A stretch of 64,000 nt of DNA from Armatimonadota bacterium (GTDB lineage: Bacteria; Armatimonadota; HRBIN16): positions 1,163,398 to 1,227,397 of the forward strand of contig BPGU01000001.1 of the NCBI GenBank assembly GCA_026003195.1, given 5' to 3'. Under the pieces are notes generated by a model. That model was given only the letters and a program-made list of their open reading frames with translations. It had not been told where the DNA came from and did not search any database. The position numbers and the translations under genes were made by a program. Position 1 is the first letter of the stretch. Each line of letters begins with the position of its first letter. Positions 29,912 through 38,331 of the stretch are shown here, piece by piece.

Positions 29912-29998
29912 TGTTCGCATCACCTCCGATAATATTATGACAAGGCTTTGGGAAGATGGTCAACCTTGCTCGAAAAAAATGTTGGGGGATTGCAGGAC

Positions 29999-30028
29999 TT
30001 GACAAATCCTCCGCCGAATAGGTATAGT
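29999..30028 (+). promoter_or_regulatory. Promoter of the NlpC/P60 hydrolase gene
   Basis: Consensus TTGACA (29999-30004), an 18-base spacer and TATAGT (30023-30028). The leader to ATG 30103 is about 68 bases. It ends in AAGGAGGTGA and contains a possible hairpin around GTGGCT/AGCCAC (30061-30077). Confidence 0.8.
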
Positions 30029-30102
30029 CACGCGAGGCGTTGTGCTGCAAGGGCAACGCTGTGGCTGTCCCTAAGCCACTGACACACTAAGGAGGTGAAC
30101 CC

Positions 30103-31086
30103 ATGCAGCGGTGGCTCACACTCTGCGCTTTGACAGTGGTATATAGCTCGTTGTGGGTGACAAGTGCCGTAGCGCAACGTGTGGTTGTGGTGAAAGAGAA
30201 CGATACAGTGTGGTCCTTGGCAAAGCGGTATCAGGTGTTGCCTCAGGACATCGCGAAAGCGAACAGATTGCAGAATCCCGACGCTTTGAAGCCGGGCATG
30301 CGCTTGAAAATCCCTGCGCCGGTCAAGCCAAAGGTTGTTCCGGTGACCATGCGAAAGACAGGCGTCATCGATGCGGACCGCGTCTGCATTCGCTACGCCC
30401 CTCATCGCACCGACCGCGCAGTGACCCTACTGGACAAAGGGCATCCTGTTCTGGTCACGGCGAGGCAGGGCAACTGGCTTCAAGTGAAGCTCCCCAGCGG
30501 TCAGATGGGCTGGGTTCGCGACGATTTGGTCAAGGTTACCGGTACGCTGGCAGCGCGGGCGAAACCTGCCAAACCGCAACAAATAGCCAAACGCTCCATG
30601 AAACCTTCGCATCCTGCCCAGAAGAGCACCAGGAGAGCCTCAAAGCGCACGGTTGCTTCCTCCAGCAGCGCACGCCGGGAAGTGGCATCCGTCGGTTCAG
30701 CCTCCGGAAGCTCGGCTGGCGAATCCATCGTGCGCACCGCTTCACGCTTCCACGGAGTGCGGTACCGGTGGGGAGGCTCCTCGCGAAGCGGTTTTGATTG
30801 CTCCGGTTTTACGCGCTATGTGTTTCGCCATAAGGCAGGCGTGGATCTGCCCCACTCCGCCAGTGCGCAGTTTCGAAGAGGTAAGCCGGTGTCACGTAGC
30901 GAACTGAAACCCGGTGATCTGGTTTTCTTCCAGACCTACCGGCGTGGAGCCTCGCACGTAGGTATCTACATCGGCAACGGCAAGTTTATCCACGCCTCCA
31001 GCGCGCGAGGGCGTGTGCGCGTGGATAGCCTCAATGAGGGCTACTATCGCCAGCGCTATCTGGGCGCACGCCGTGTCGTCCAGTAA
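30103..31086 (+). CDS. Secreted NlpC/P60 cell-wall peptidase with LysM and SH3 domains
   Basis: A 327-residue exported peptidoglycan endopeptidase. Signal peptide (LTLCALTVVYSSLWVTSAVAQ). LysM at about residues 27-67 (VVVKENDTVWSLAKRYQVLPQDIAKANRL). A bacterial SH3 domain at about 85-145 (GNWLQVKLPSGQMGWVRDDLV). A basic Ser/Lys linker. The NlpC/P60 domain covers the last ~120 residues. The catalytic Cys is in GFDCSGFTRYVF, the His in ASHVGIYIGNGKFIHASS. The family cleaves gamma-D-Glu-diaminopimelate or similar bonds in stem peptides. It has its own promoter and AAGGAGGTGA ribosome site. Confidence 0.95.
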   Translation: MQRWLTLCALTVVYSSLWVTSAVAQRVVVVKENDTVWSLAKRYQVLPQDIAKANRLQNPDALKPGMRLKIPAPVKPKVVPVTMRKTGVIDADRVCIRYAPHRTDRAVTLLDKGHPVLVTARQGNWLQVKLPSGQMGWVRDDLVKVTGTLAARAKPAKPQQIAKRSMKPSHPAQKSTRRASKRTVASSSSARREVASVGSASGSSAGESIVRTASRFHGVRYRWGGSSRSGFDCSGFTRYVFRHKAGVDLPHSASAQFRRGKPVSRSELKPGDLVFFQTYRRGASHVGIYIGNGKFIHASSARGRVRVDSLNEGYYRQRYLGARRVVQ

Positions 31087-31184
31087 ACCACCGGAAAAAT
31101 TTTGCAAAGAGCATCCAGACCACGCAGGAGTCGGGATGGATGCTCTCTAATATAGGGTTTCGGTACGACGGTGGTGAGTTGTAG

Positions 31185-31445
31185 ATGGAGCAACCCGAAG
31201 TTGGACCAGAGTTCGACCTGCACCGCGTACGCAAGGTAGTAGAAGTTCGCGCCAACATCGTGAACGAACTGCTGGACCAGGGCTGGATACTGCACGATAT
31301 CTACATTTCGAACGAGTATCGTAGCGTATATATTTTGCTGATGTTGGGCGAGCTGACCTGCCCCCGCTGCGGTGCCCCGGCAAATATCGAGGTATCCGAA
31401 GGGGGAGACCGCTACCGCTATATCTGTACGAAGGAATGTTCTTAG
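31185..31445 (+). CDS. Small protein with CxxC zinc-knuckle, unknown function
   Basis: An 86-residue protein that I do not recognise. It has a helical N-terminal half (VVEVRANIVNELLDQGWILHDIYIS) and a C-terminal metal-site pattern CPRCGAPANIEV plus a closing C near the end (YICTKECS). It sits between the NlpC/P60 hydrolase and the sigma factor gene on the same strand. Codon use is normal and the frame is free of overlap with other good candidates. The ribosome site before ATG 31185 is weak (GGTGAG). Confidence 0.65.
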   Translation: MEQPEVGPEFDLHRVRKVVEVRANIVNELLDQGWILHDIYISNEYRSVYILLMLGELTCPRCGAPANIEVSEGGDRYRYICTKECS

Positions 31446-31614
31446 CGGCTGGCGAATCTCTTTGCACGGCAACGTTTTGCAAGGTGCAATACGTAATTTC
31501 CAATGGGGTACAATTTCAGAAGTGCCGCGAAACAGAATGCGACCTCGTGATGTCGAACTAATGGAAGACGATAGCAATGGTCTGCAGGCATGATGGAACG
31601 CACCGAGGAATAAG

Positions 31615-32520
31615 ATGAGCAGCAACAATCCAGCCAACCGAAGAGGAAGCTTAACCGGTAGCCCCACCCTGGCGCCCAACCGTAAGCCGGCAGGGGGGGA
31701 GGTACCTTCTTTGCTGAATCGGCTGACGCGCGTCGCACTGCTCACGCCGGAGGAAGAGCTGGAACTGGCGGAGCGCGCCCGCAAGGGGGACGAGGAAGCA
31801 AAGCAGAAACTGGTCGAGGCAAACATGCGCCTCGTGATGAATATCGCCAAGCACTATCGGAACGCGCTGGTGCCGTTTGAGGACCTGGTGCAGGAGGGCG
31901 CTATTGGGCTGATGAACGCCGTGGAGCGATACGACCCCTCCAAAGGCTATCGCTTCAGCACGTACGCCACGCACTGGATCCGACAGGCAATCGGGCGAGC
32001 CATAGATAACAAGGCGAAAACGGTTCGCATCCCGGCTCATGTCGCCGAGCAGTTGCGTCGTATGGAGCGCGAACGTGAGCGACTGCGCCGCGAAACAGGC
32101 GACGAGCCGAGCATCGAACAGCTGGCGAAAGCGATGGGCGTGTCGCCCAAGAAGATATTACAACTCCAGCAGGCGGCACAAGAACCCCTGTCACTGGATA
32201 TGCTCGTTGGCGAGGAGGAGGACACCTCGCTGGGTTCGCTCATCCATGACCAGAATGTACGCGACCCGGAAGAGGTCATGCTGGAAATGGAGCGGCGCAA
32301 GGTGCTGGATGAGCTCCTGGAAACCGAGCTGACCGACCGCGAGCGACAGGTGATTATCCGCAGGCTGGGCTATGGCGACCAGGAGGAGCAAGTCTTACAG
32401 GAGATAGGAGAAGCGCTCAAAATCTCGCGCGAACGTGTGCGCCAGATTGAAGCGCAAGCCATGCGTAAACTCAAAGACGCCGCCAAGCGCAGGGGTTTAC
32501 GCGAGTATCTTCTGCAGTAG
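31615..32520 (+). CDS. RNA polymerase sigma-70 factor (RpoD/SigA-like, no region 1.1)
   Basis: A 301-residue sigma factor. Region 1.2 is LLTPEEELELAERARKGDEEAKQKLVEANMRLV; region 2 contains FEDLVQEGAIGLMNAVERYDPSKGYRFSTYATHWIRQAIGRAI, with the -10 recognition and melting residues; region 3 is IRIPAHVAEQLRRM...GDEPSIEQLAKAMGVSPKKI; region 4 has the helix-turn-helix LQEIGEALKISRERVRQIEAQAMRKLK. It lacks the N-terminal acidic region 1.1 and is shorter than typical RpoD, so it may be the main sigma of a lineage with short SigA or a group 2 stress sigma. The leader starts with an AT-rich TACAAT-type box. A terminator follows. Confidence 0.93.
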   Translation: MSSNNPANRRGSLTGSPTLAPNRKPAGGEVPSLLNRLTRVALLTPEEELELAERARKGDEEAKQKLVEANMRLVMNIAKHYRNALVPFEDLVQEGAIGLMNAVERYDPSKGYRFSTYATHWIRQAIGRAIDNKAKTVRIPAHVAEQLRRMERERERLRRETGDEPSIEQLAKAMGVSPKKILQLQQAAQEPLSLDMLVGEEEDTSLGSLIHDQNVRDPEEVMLEMERRKVLDELLETELTDRERQVIIRRLGYGDQEEQVLQEIGEALKISRERVRQIEAQAMRKLKDAAKRRGLREYLLQ

Positions 32521-32555
32521 CGGTTAACTTTTTAACCGCCTGTCTCCCTCACTCC

Positions 32556-32592
32556 AACGGCACGAGGAGAACCCCTCGTGCCGTTCGCCTTT
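32556..32592 (+). terminator. Terminator after the sigma factor gene
   Basis: A 12-bp stem AACGGCACGAGG with CCTCGTGCCGTT around a 6-base loop, followed by CGCCTTT. The T-run is short, but the stem is perfect. Confidence 0.75.
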
Positions 32593-32630
32593 CAGAGAGC
32601 CGCATGAAGAGCTGATGAACCACTGATGCA

Positions 32631-32825
32631 CTATTCGCGCTCCCCTCCCTCAGAGCGAGGCTGGCGGCGATCGCCCCCTTTCCACCGTCCCGCACGGCGT
32701 GCCGCTTCTTTCAGCAGGTACTCAATCTGCGCGTTCACACTGCGCAGATCGTCCGCTGCCCACTTCTCCAGCACCTCGTATAGCTCCTCGTCGAGGCGCA
32801 GCAGGAACCGCTTCTTCTCAGGCAT
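32631..32825 (-). CDS. Ribbon-helix-helix (Arc-like) DNA-binding protein
   Basis: A 64-residue protein. [40 protein letters not shown] is a clear ribbon-helix-helix: a short beta strand (FLLRL), then two helices with the conserved turn around RSVNAQ. The tail is Arg/Glu-rich. The start ATG 32825 overlaps the SPFH gene's end by 8 bases, so the two are co-translated. Such Arc-like proteins are often found right after SPFH genes in other phyla. Probably an autorepressor or partner of the SPFH protein; the target DNA is unknown. Confidence 0.85.
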   Translation of the reverse strand: MPEKKRFLLRLDEELYEVLEKWAADDLRSVNAQIEYLLKEAARRAGRWKGGDRRQPRSEGGERE

Positions 32826-33702
32826 ACAGAGTCCCAGTGTTGATGACCGGAGTAGCCTCGCTCTCTGAAACCAGCGCGACCAACAGGTTGTTGACCATCG
32901 CCGCCTTGCGCTCTTCATCCAGCTCCACCACGTTGTGCTCGCTGAGCTGCTGCAACGCCATCTCTACCATGCCGACCGCGCCCTCTACGATACGCTGGCG
33001 CGCCGCGATAATCGCCTCTGCCTGCTGACGGCGCAACATCGCCTGCGCGATCTCGGGAGCATAAGCGAGATGACTGATGCGCGCCTCCATGACCTCTACG
33101 CCAGCAACCTCCAGCCTTGCCTGTACCTCGCGTTTCAACTCCTGAGAGATTTCATCCGGATTGCCTCGCAGAGACTCTTCCCCTTCCCGATGCGAGTCGT
33201 AAGGGTACCGAGTTGCCAGTGCGCGGATGGCGGTTTCACTCTGTGTGGCGACGAACTCCTGATAGTTTTCTACATCCAGCAGAGCCTTCGCCGAATCCAC
33301 CACACGCCACACGACCACCGCTGCAATCTCAATGGGATTGCCCAGCGCGTCGTTCACCTTCAGTTTCTCACTGTTGAAGTTGTGGATACGCAGCGACACG
33401 CGAGGCTTCAGGGTAAAGGGGTTCGTCCACCAGAACCCGCTCTGTCGTGCGGAACCAACGTAACGTCCGAAGAACACAATCACCCGCGCGGTGTTCGGCT
33501 GAACCACGAAAAAGCCCGACCATAGCAGGCTGGCAAGCACCAGTAGAATCATGCCATACCAGAACCTGCCGGGCCAGGCAATATCCTGGTCTATCGCTGC
33601 GCGGATGATGAGCCATAAACACAGCACATGCACCGCAAATTGCAACAGTAGCACCACGAACCCGTTGACGTACCACGCCTTGCTTTCGCGAATGGGTTCC
33701 AT
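32818..33702 (-). CDS. SPFH/Band 7 domain membrane protein
   Basis: A 294-residue protein with two N-terminal transmembrane helices ([23 protein letters not shown] and [21 protein letters not shown]). The SPFH domain follows: [79 protein letters not shown], and [38 protein letters not shown]. These proteins form large membrane scaffolds in lipid microdomains. Its own promoter lies upstream, and the last 8 bases overlap the ribbon-helix-helix gene. Confidence 0.93.
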   Translation of the reverse strand: MEPIRESKAWYVNGFVVLLLQFAVHVLCLWLIIRAAIDQDIAWPGRFWYGMILLVLASLLWSGFFVVQPNTARVIVFFGRYVGSARQSGFWWTNPFTLKPRVSLRIHNFNSEKLKVNDALGNPIEIAAVVVWRVVDSAKALLDVENYQEFVATQSETAIRALATRYPYDSHREGEESLRGNPDEISQELKREVQARLEVAGVEVMEARISHLAYAPEIAQAMLRRQQAEAIIAARQRIVEGAVGMVEMALQQLSEHNVVELDEERKAAMVNNLLVALVSESEATPVINTGTLYA

Positions 33703-33733
33703 TTCACTCCTCCGATTTCATTTTGATATCATC

Positions 33734-33763
33734 ATTATATCACACCTGGAGACCACTTGGCAA
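33734..33763 (-). promoter_or_regulatory. Promoter of the SPFH/ribbon-helix-helix operon
   Basis: On the minus strand, TTGCCA (33763-33758), an 18-base spacer, then TATAAT (33739-33734), about 30 bases before ATG 33702. GGAGGAG is the ribosome site. Confidence 0.75.
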
Positions 33764-33908
33764 GAGGTGCTCCCAAGAGGACAGGGGGTCGCTTCGTCAT
33801 GCCTGGCGACCTCGGTTCGTGCTCTGAACATAGTGGATAGGAAGGAGGAGTCAGCGCAAGAGAGAAAATCAAGCGTAGAGCACTGCGGAAAGAAAGGTGG
33901 CGCAGAAG

Positions 33909-35894
33909 ATGCGGAGAACAAAATCAGAGGATGACTGGCGAAGCGGTTCTGTGAAAGCCTTCCAGCTGCACGAATGGACTTTCACCCTTGCCCCTGTTGG
34001 TAACCCTTTTTCTCCTGCCGACAACGACATCCTCGCAGAGATTCGTCTGCCCGGCGGGCAGATGATACGACAGCCCGCGTTCTGGGATGGCGATAACATC
34101 TGGAGAGTGCGTTGGACCCCTGTGCGCTCAGGAGCTATTCGCTGGCGGCTGCTCCGGAACGGAAAACCTGTCCACGTCGATGTGCAAACGCAGATCAAAC
34201 CGATTTCGACACAAGCGTCCCTGGGCTTCGTACGAAGACATCCTCGCCTGTCGCATTTTGTGAATGACAGAGGCAAAATCTTCTACCCTGTGGGGCAAAA
34301 CGTTGCATGGCGAACCCCAAACGCCGACTACCCGGTCTTTTTCCAGCAGATGTCACGCGCAGGCATGAACTGGGCAAGAGTCTGGCTGTGCCACTGGGAT
34401 AACAAAAACCCCGACTGGCTCATGGACAAGCGGATAGAACCGGGCTGGTTAGACCTGGGCGTTATTCGTCGTCTGGAGGAGATACTGCAACTCGCAGAGC
34501 GATACGGCATCTTCATCCAGCTCACCCTGCAACATCACGGACAGTACTCCACGCACACTAACCCCAACTGGGCGGAAAATCCCTGGAACGTGCAGAATGG
34601 AGGTTTTCTTGCTTCACCGGAACAGTTCTTTACACATCCCCGAGCCATCGAAATCACCCGCCACAAGTACCGCTACTTCGTGGCGCGATGGGGATACTCA
34701 CCGCATCTCATGGCGTGGGAGCTGTTTAACGAGGTGGAATGGACAGACGCTGCCGCAGGTGGTCAATGGGACGTTGTTGCACAGTGGCACCGCGAGATGG
34801 CAAAGTTCTTGCGCTCTATCGATGTGCACCGGCACCTGATTACTACCAGCTCCGCCATGCACATCCCCTCGCTGTGGACAGAGATGGATTATTACCAGCC
34901 TCACTACTACGTGCCGGACATCGCGGGCACCCTGCTGGCAATGACATCTGCGCGGTGGAATAAGCCCATCTTCATCGGAGAATGGGGAGGCGCTAACCCT
35001 CGGCAGTGGGGCGATGACGCTTTCCTCCGGCAGGGGCTGTGGGTCGGTGTCATGCGTGGACTGGCGGGCGCGGCGCAGTGGTGGTCGTGGGACACCACCG
35101 AACCGCGCCAATGGTACAACCATTGGGCATCTTTGACCCGGTTCCTGAAACTGGCAGGCTTCCCTTCCGCACAGGTCTGGCAGCCGCTTTCAGCGCAGGT
35201 GCTCTCCGAGAAAAGAGCACCCTTCCGCTTCTCCCCAGGCGGTGGTTGGGAAAGCACCACACGCTACCGCTTCTCGGTACCCACTGATGGCTCCGCTATA
35301 GAGGGTTTATCTGAGTTGTCGCGATTCGTGCAGGGTGAGTCTCACCGCGACATGTGCAAAGAGCCGATTGTGTTCGAGGTGAACTTCGCACAGGAAGGAA
35401 CTTGCGTTCTGCACATCGGCACCGTAGCCCGTAGTGGTGCCGCCATCACGGTGAAGCTGGACAACCGCACCGTCGCCGAAGAGCGCTTCCCTTCGGCGGA
35501 GCGAGACACCTTTGTGAACAAAGAGATTACCTTCGCGATACCTGCAGGCAGACACGCTATATCCATCTACAATCCCGGAGCCGACTGGTTCACGCTGGAT
35601 AGCGTCACGCTCACGCCATATGCTCCACCCAACAAGGTGGCTGCCTGCGGTGACGGTCAGAGCGCAATGTGGTACCTGTGGAGAGAACAACCGATAGACG
35701 CGCGCATAACGCTGAAAATACCGGCGATTCGACAGGGAAAGTACCGCGTGGTGTGGTGGGACATCCTTCAAGCGAAGGTGCTACGCACGGAATCGGTCAC
35801 GGTCTCCGAAAGGGGCTTACAGGTGGAGGTTCCTGCGCACGAGCGAGACATTGCAGGATGCTTGCTTCCTCTGGCGCGCCGAGTCAGCCTGTAA
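33909..35894 (+). CDS. GH5-like glycoside hydrolase with N-terminal DUF5060-type and C-terminal beta domains
   Basis: About 661 residues, without a clear signal peptide. Residues ~15-95 are a beta-sandwich (FQLHEWTFTLAPVGNPFSPADNDILAEIRLPGG) like DUF5060. The TIM barrel follows: FYPVGQNVAWR, MNWARVWLCHWDN, ERYGIFIQLTLQHHGQY, the acid/base in LMAWELFNEVEW (about residue 280) and the nucleophile in KPIFIGEWGGANP (about residue 360). A C-terminal jelly-roll (VFEVNFAQEGTCVLHIGTVARSG) ends it. The family cleaves beta-linked plant or microbial polysaccharides. I prefer ATG 33909; GTG 33897 is also in frame. The final ~22 bases overlap the 3' end of rnpB on the other strand. Confidence 0.85.
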   Translation: MRRTKSEDDWRSGSVKAFQLHEWTFTLAPVGNPFSPADNDILAEIRLPGGQMIRQPAFWDGDNIWRVRWTPVRSGAIRWRLLRNGKPVHVDVQTQIKPISTQASLGFVRRHPRLSHFVNDRGKIFYPVGQNVAWRTPNADYPVFFQQMSRAGMNWARVWLCHWDNKNPDWLMDKRIEPGWLDLGVIRRLEEILQLAERYGIFIQLTLQHHGQYSTHTNPNWAENPWNVQNGGFLASPEQFFTHPRAIEITRHKYRYFVARWGYSPHLMAWELFNEVEWTDAAAGGQWDVVAQWHREMAKFLRSIDVHRHLITTSSAMHIPSLWTEMDYYQPHYYVPDIAGTLLAMTSARWNKPIFIGEWGGANPRQWGDDAFLRQGLWVGVMRGLAGAAQWWSWDTTEPRQWYNHWASLTRFLKLAGFPSAQVWQPLSAQVLSEKRAPFRFSPGGGWESTTRYRFSVPTDGSAIEGLSELSRFVQGESHRDMCKEPIVFEVNFAQEGTCVLHIGTVARSGAAITVKLDNRTVAEERFPSAERDTFVNKEITFAIPAGRHAISIYNPGADWFTLDSVTLTPYAPPNKVAACGDGQSAMWYLWREQPIDARITLKIPAIRQGKYRVVWWDILQAKVLRTESVTVSERGLQVEVPAHERDIAGCLLPLARRVSL

Positions 35895-36260
35895 GCGGGG
35901 TTCTGTGCCCTGCCTGTAGAGGGCAGGCGACGGCTATCTCTCTGGGGTACCGGTTACCCGGTACCTCTAGCGGCTGTACCCGGAGGCTCAGCGGGCGCAC
36001 CTCAACGCCTCCCTATTCAGCCTTGCTCCCGATGGGGTTTGCCCTGCCTGCGACATCACTGCCGCCGCGGTGCGCTCTTACCGCGCCTTTTCACCCTTGC
36101 CCGCATTCAGCATGACGCTGAACCGCTGGCGGTGTGTTTTCTGTGGCACTTTCCGTAGGGTCACCCCTCCCGGACGCTATCCGGCATCGTGCCCTGTGGA
36201 GCCCCGACTTTCCTCCCCGCCCAAACGGGCGAGGCAGCCGCCCGGCTGGCTCGGCGCGCC
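35873..36260 (-). ncRNA. rnpB: RNase P RNA, bacterial class A
   Basis: The catalytic RNA that matures tRNA 5' ends. On the minus strand, the 5' end GGCGCGCCGAG pairs with the 3' end CTCGGCGCGCC to close helix P1 (one mismatch in about 17 bp when extended). The hallmark GAGGAAAGTCGGGGCTC (P2/P4, CR I) follows shortly after the 5' end, then GGTGAAAAGGCGCGGTAAGAGCGCACC (CR II/III region), AGGCAGGGCAAACCCCAT and the CR V CACAGAACCCCGCTTACA near the 3' end. The length (~388 bases) is normal for type A. The P1 boundaries define the coordinates. Its 3' end lies inside the end of the GH5 gene. Confidence 0.97.
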
Positions 36261-36266
36261 ACCATC

Positions 36267-36272
36267 ATTATA
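36267..36272 (-). promoter_or_regulatory. -10 box of rnpB
   Basis: Minus-strand TATAAT ends 6 bases before the predicted 5' end of the RNase P RNA, the exact place for a start site. The -35 region must lie inside the last codons of the upstream propeller gene (stop at 36273-36275). Confidence 0.75.
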
Positions 36273-37460
36273 TCACTTTTGCTTGCCCGGATGCGGAGAC
36301 CAGGCGGGAGAGTAGTTGTCCGCCGTGCCGTCCGTTAATCGCCGGGCATCGGAACCGTCCGCGTTCACAATCCACAGGTCGCGATTGCCATCCTCGCGGA
36401 ACTTGACGTATACCAGACTCGTGCCTCCCTGAGACCAGGTGGGCGTTATCGCGTTGCCCTTGACTATCAGACGAGGCTCGGGATCGCCGATACCCATCAC
36501 GCCGATGCCAACCCGGTCCTTTTCCTCGTCTCGCACCCGCCACATCTCAAAGGCGAGATGCGTTCCCTCTGGCGCCCACGTCACTGCTCCTGGCGCCAGG
36601 TCACCTTTGCCCTGCCACAGAGGCTGCAACGACTCGGTGACCAGATTGTACAATGCCACCGCATGGCCAATCTGTCGGTTTCCCATGATGGTAATCGCCA
36701 GCTGCGTGCCGTCCGGCGAGAGCGCAATATGCACCTCTTGCCCGCCGATAATCGGCTCCGGCAGCTTCTGCTCCGTGGGAAGTGGAACCTGTTGCTCTTC
36801 TTGTGCTCCCTCACCTTCGTGCTGGTGGTCTACACCACCCCGGCGATAGCGCACCAACAACTCGCCCCCTTCAGTGCGTTGCACCGCGTACACAATCCTT
36901 TTCTCGATGTCGTAGGCAGGCTCGCGGAAAAGCACACTCCCGCCAAAAGTATTGCGCCACTGCTGCTCCAGCTCGAACGGGGGCAGAATCTTCTCCGCTT
37001 CCCCTCCCTCGATATCTACCAGCAGTACCTGCCCCTGCAAAAGGAAGATGATGTGTTTGCCGTCAGGCAGAAACTGTGGCTTCTCCTTGGCGCCCACACT
37101 GACGGTCAACTGTTGAACCCGTTTGCACTCCGGGTCCGCGTAAAACAGCTGCGAAGTCCGATTGTCCCTGTCGGAGATAAAAGCGATGAGTCTTCCATCG
37201 GGTGACCAGGCAGGGTCGGTTTCTGAAGAAGGGTCTGCGGTGATCTGACGGAGACCGCTCCCATCCGGACGAATGACCCACAAGTCGGGGTTGCCTGAGC
37301 GGTTGGAAACAAAGAGTATCCAGTCCTTTGTGTCGATATCGGCGGGTTTGACTCGGAAGGGATTAAAATAGCGAATCCAGAACATGCCCGCCGCGACCAG
37401 TACCACTACCGCCAGCAATCCCAGCAAGGTGTGTTTGAACCAAACGCGCCTGAGATACAT
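36273..37460 (-). CDS. Membrane-anchored TolB/PD40-type beta-propeller protein
   Basis: A 395-residue protein with one N-terminal transmembrane helix (LLGLLAVVVLVAAGMFWI) and an extracytoplasmic six- or seven-bladed propeller. Blade repeats of PD40 type are clear: ILFVSNRSGNPDLWVIRPDGSGLRQITADP, PAWSPDGRLIAFISDRD, ALSPDGTQLAITI, VTWAPEGTHLAFEMW and RDLWIVNADGSDARRLTDG. A His/Glu/Gln-rich low-complexity insert (DHQHEGEGAQEEQQ) is unusual. The family resembles TolB but without Tol-Pal neighbours here. It may bind a partner protein; function unknown. No ribosome site of note was needed to choose ATG 37460. Confidence 0.83.
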   Translation of the reverse strand: MYLRRVWFKHTLLGLLAVVVLVAAGMFWIRYFNPFRVKPADIDTKDWILFVSNRSGNPDLWVIRPDGSGLRQITADPSSETDPAWSPDGRLIAFISDRDNRTSQLFYADPECKRVQQLTVSVGAKEKPQFLPDGKHIIFLLQGQVLLVDIEGGEAEKILPPFELEQQWRNTFGGSVLFREPAYDIEKRIVYAVQRTEGGELLVRYRRGGVDHQHEGEGAQEEQQVPLPTEQKLPEPIIGGQEVHIALSPDGTQLAITIMGNRQIGHAVALYNLVTESLQPLWQGKGDLAPGAVTWAPEGTHLAFEMWRVRDEEKDRVGIGVMGIGDPEPRLIVKGNAITPTWSQGGTSLVYVKFREDGNRDLWIVNADGSDARRLTDGTADNYSPAWSPHPGKQK

Positions 37461-37539
37461 CGTGCGCTCCCTTTGCCGTGTTTACTTCTAACACTTCGGT
37501 CTTCTCCACCGGAAGCGAAAAATCCTGTCAACCACCCTG

Positions 37540-38160
37540 CTAATGGAACTGCTGGCTCAACGGGCGGGCTATCAGGTCGGAAACTCTGCTCTGGGTGTAG
37601 GGTACCTGTACCAGCAAGTGTCGCTCCCCGGGATTAGCGATGAAAAAAGCCATCCCGCACGGAAAGAGAAGCCCTTCTGGAGCACGCTTCGCGAGCAGAC
37701 GCAGCTTGAAAAAGCGAGGCAGTTGTCCGTGCCGAAATGCGCCGCGTACGTCCTCTACTCGGTGATCACTCAGCGCGCTGCGCTGAAAATGGTAGGCGTA
37801 GATGTTCTGGTAGCTCATCCCGTCAAATCGGTCATAGACCACCAGCAGGGAAAGCTCTTCCACCGCCTCCATGAAATCCGTGAGGAGAAGTCGGTACAGG
37901 TTCTCTAGAAGTTGCAGAGCGTCCTGGTAACCGACAAAGTGATGCGTAAACTCTCCAAGTGCACCGGAGAACTCTTCAGGCAGCTCGCGGAACTCGTAAT
38001 AGCAACCGTTACTGGACACTACAGCGCGAGCGATTTCGTTACTGAACTCCATCCCCTCGCCCACTTGTTGCTTGACATAGCGTGCCAGTACTTGCGTTGC
38101 TCCCCCGTCCGCCTCTAAAAGGTCCACAAGCCACTCGTTATCCATCATAGACCCATCCAC
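37540..38160 (-). CDS. Hypothetical protein, 206 residues
   Basis: I do not recognise this protein. It is soluble and acidic in its first half (GEGMEFSNEIARAVVSSNGCYYEFRELPEEF) and more basic later (RHGQLPRFFKLRLLAKRAPEG). It has no signal peptide or membrane helix. The frame has good codon use and ends GERHLLVQVPYTQSRVSDLIARPLSQQFH. A second ATG (MDNEWLVDLL) at 38145 could be the start. It lies upstream of the propeller gene on the same strand with a 79-base gap, so they may share a transcript. The 171-base gap to glcF has no clear feature. Confidence 0.7.
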   Translation of the reverse strand: MDGSMMDNEWLVDLLEADGGATQVLARYVKQQVGEGMEFSNEIARAVVSSNGCYYEFRELPEEFSGALGEFTHHFVGYQDALQLLENLYRLLLTDFMEAVEELSLLVVYDRFDGMSYQNIYAYHFQRSALSDHRVEDVRGAFRHGQLPRFFKLRLLAKRAPEGLLFPCGMAFFIANPGERHLLVQVPYTQSRVSDLIARPLSQQFH

Positions 38161-38331
38161 AGCCGCTCCCTTCCTTCCAAAAAGAAATCCATCCGAAGAA
38201 CTCCCTACAATCGGATTCTAAGCGATGTACATTCAGAAGTCAACATCTCCGACACGAGTTTACTGAAAAAACAGCATTTTGACGGGGAGTGTTGGCAGCA
38301 CATATTTTCTTGGTCGGGCTGCGATATAGCC

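Noticed and set aside
29930-30102. c-di-AMP (ydaO-type) riboswitch before the NlpC/P60 gene
   Set aside because: Such riboswitches often precede cell-wall hydrolases, but the conserved core sequences are not present; only a promoter and a short leader are seen.
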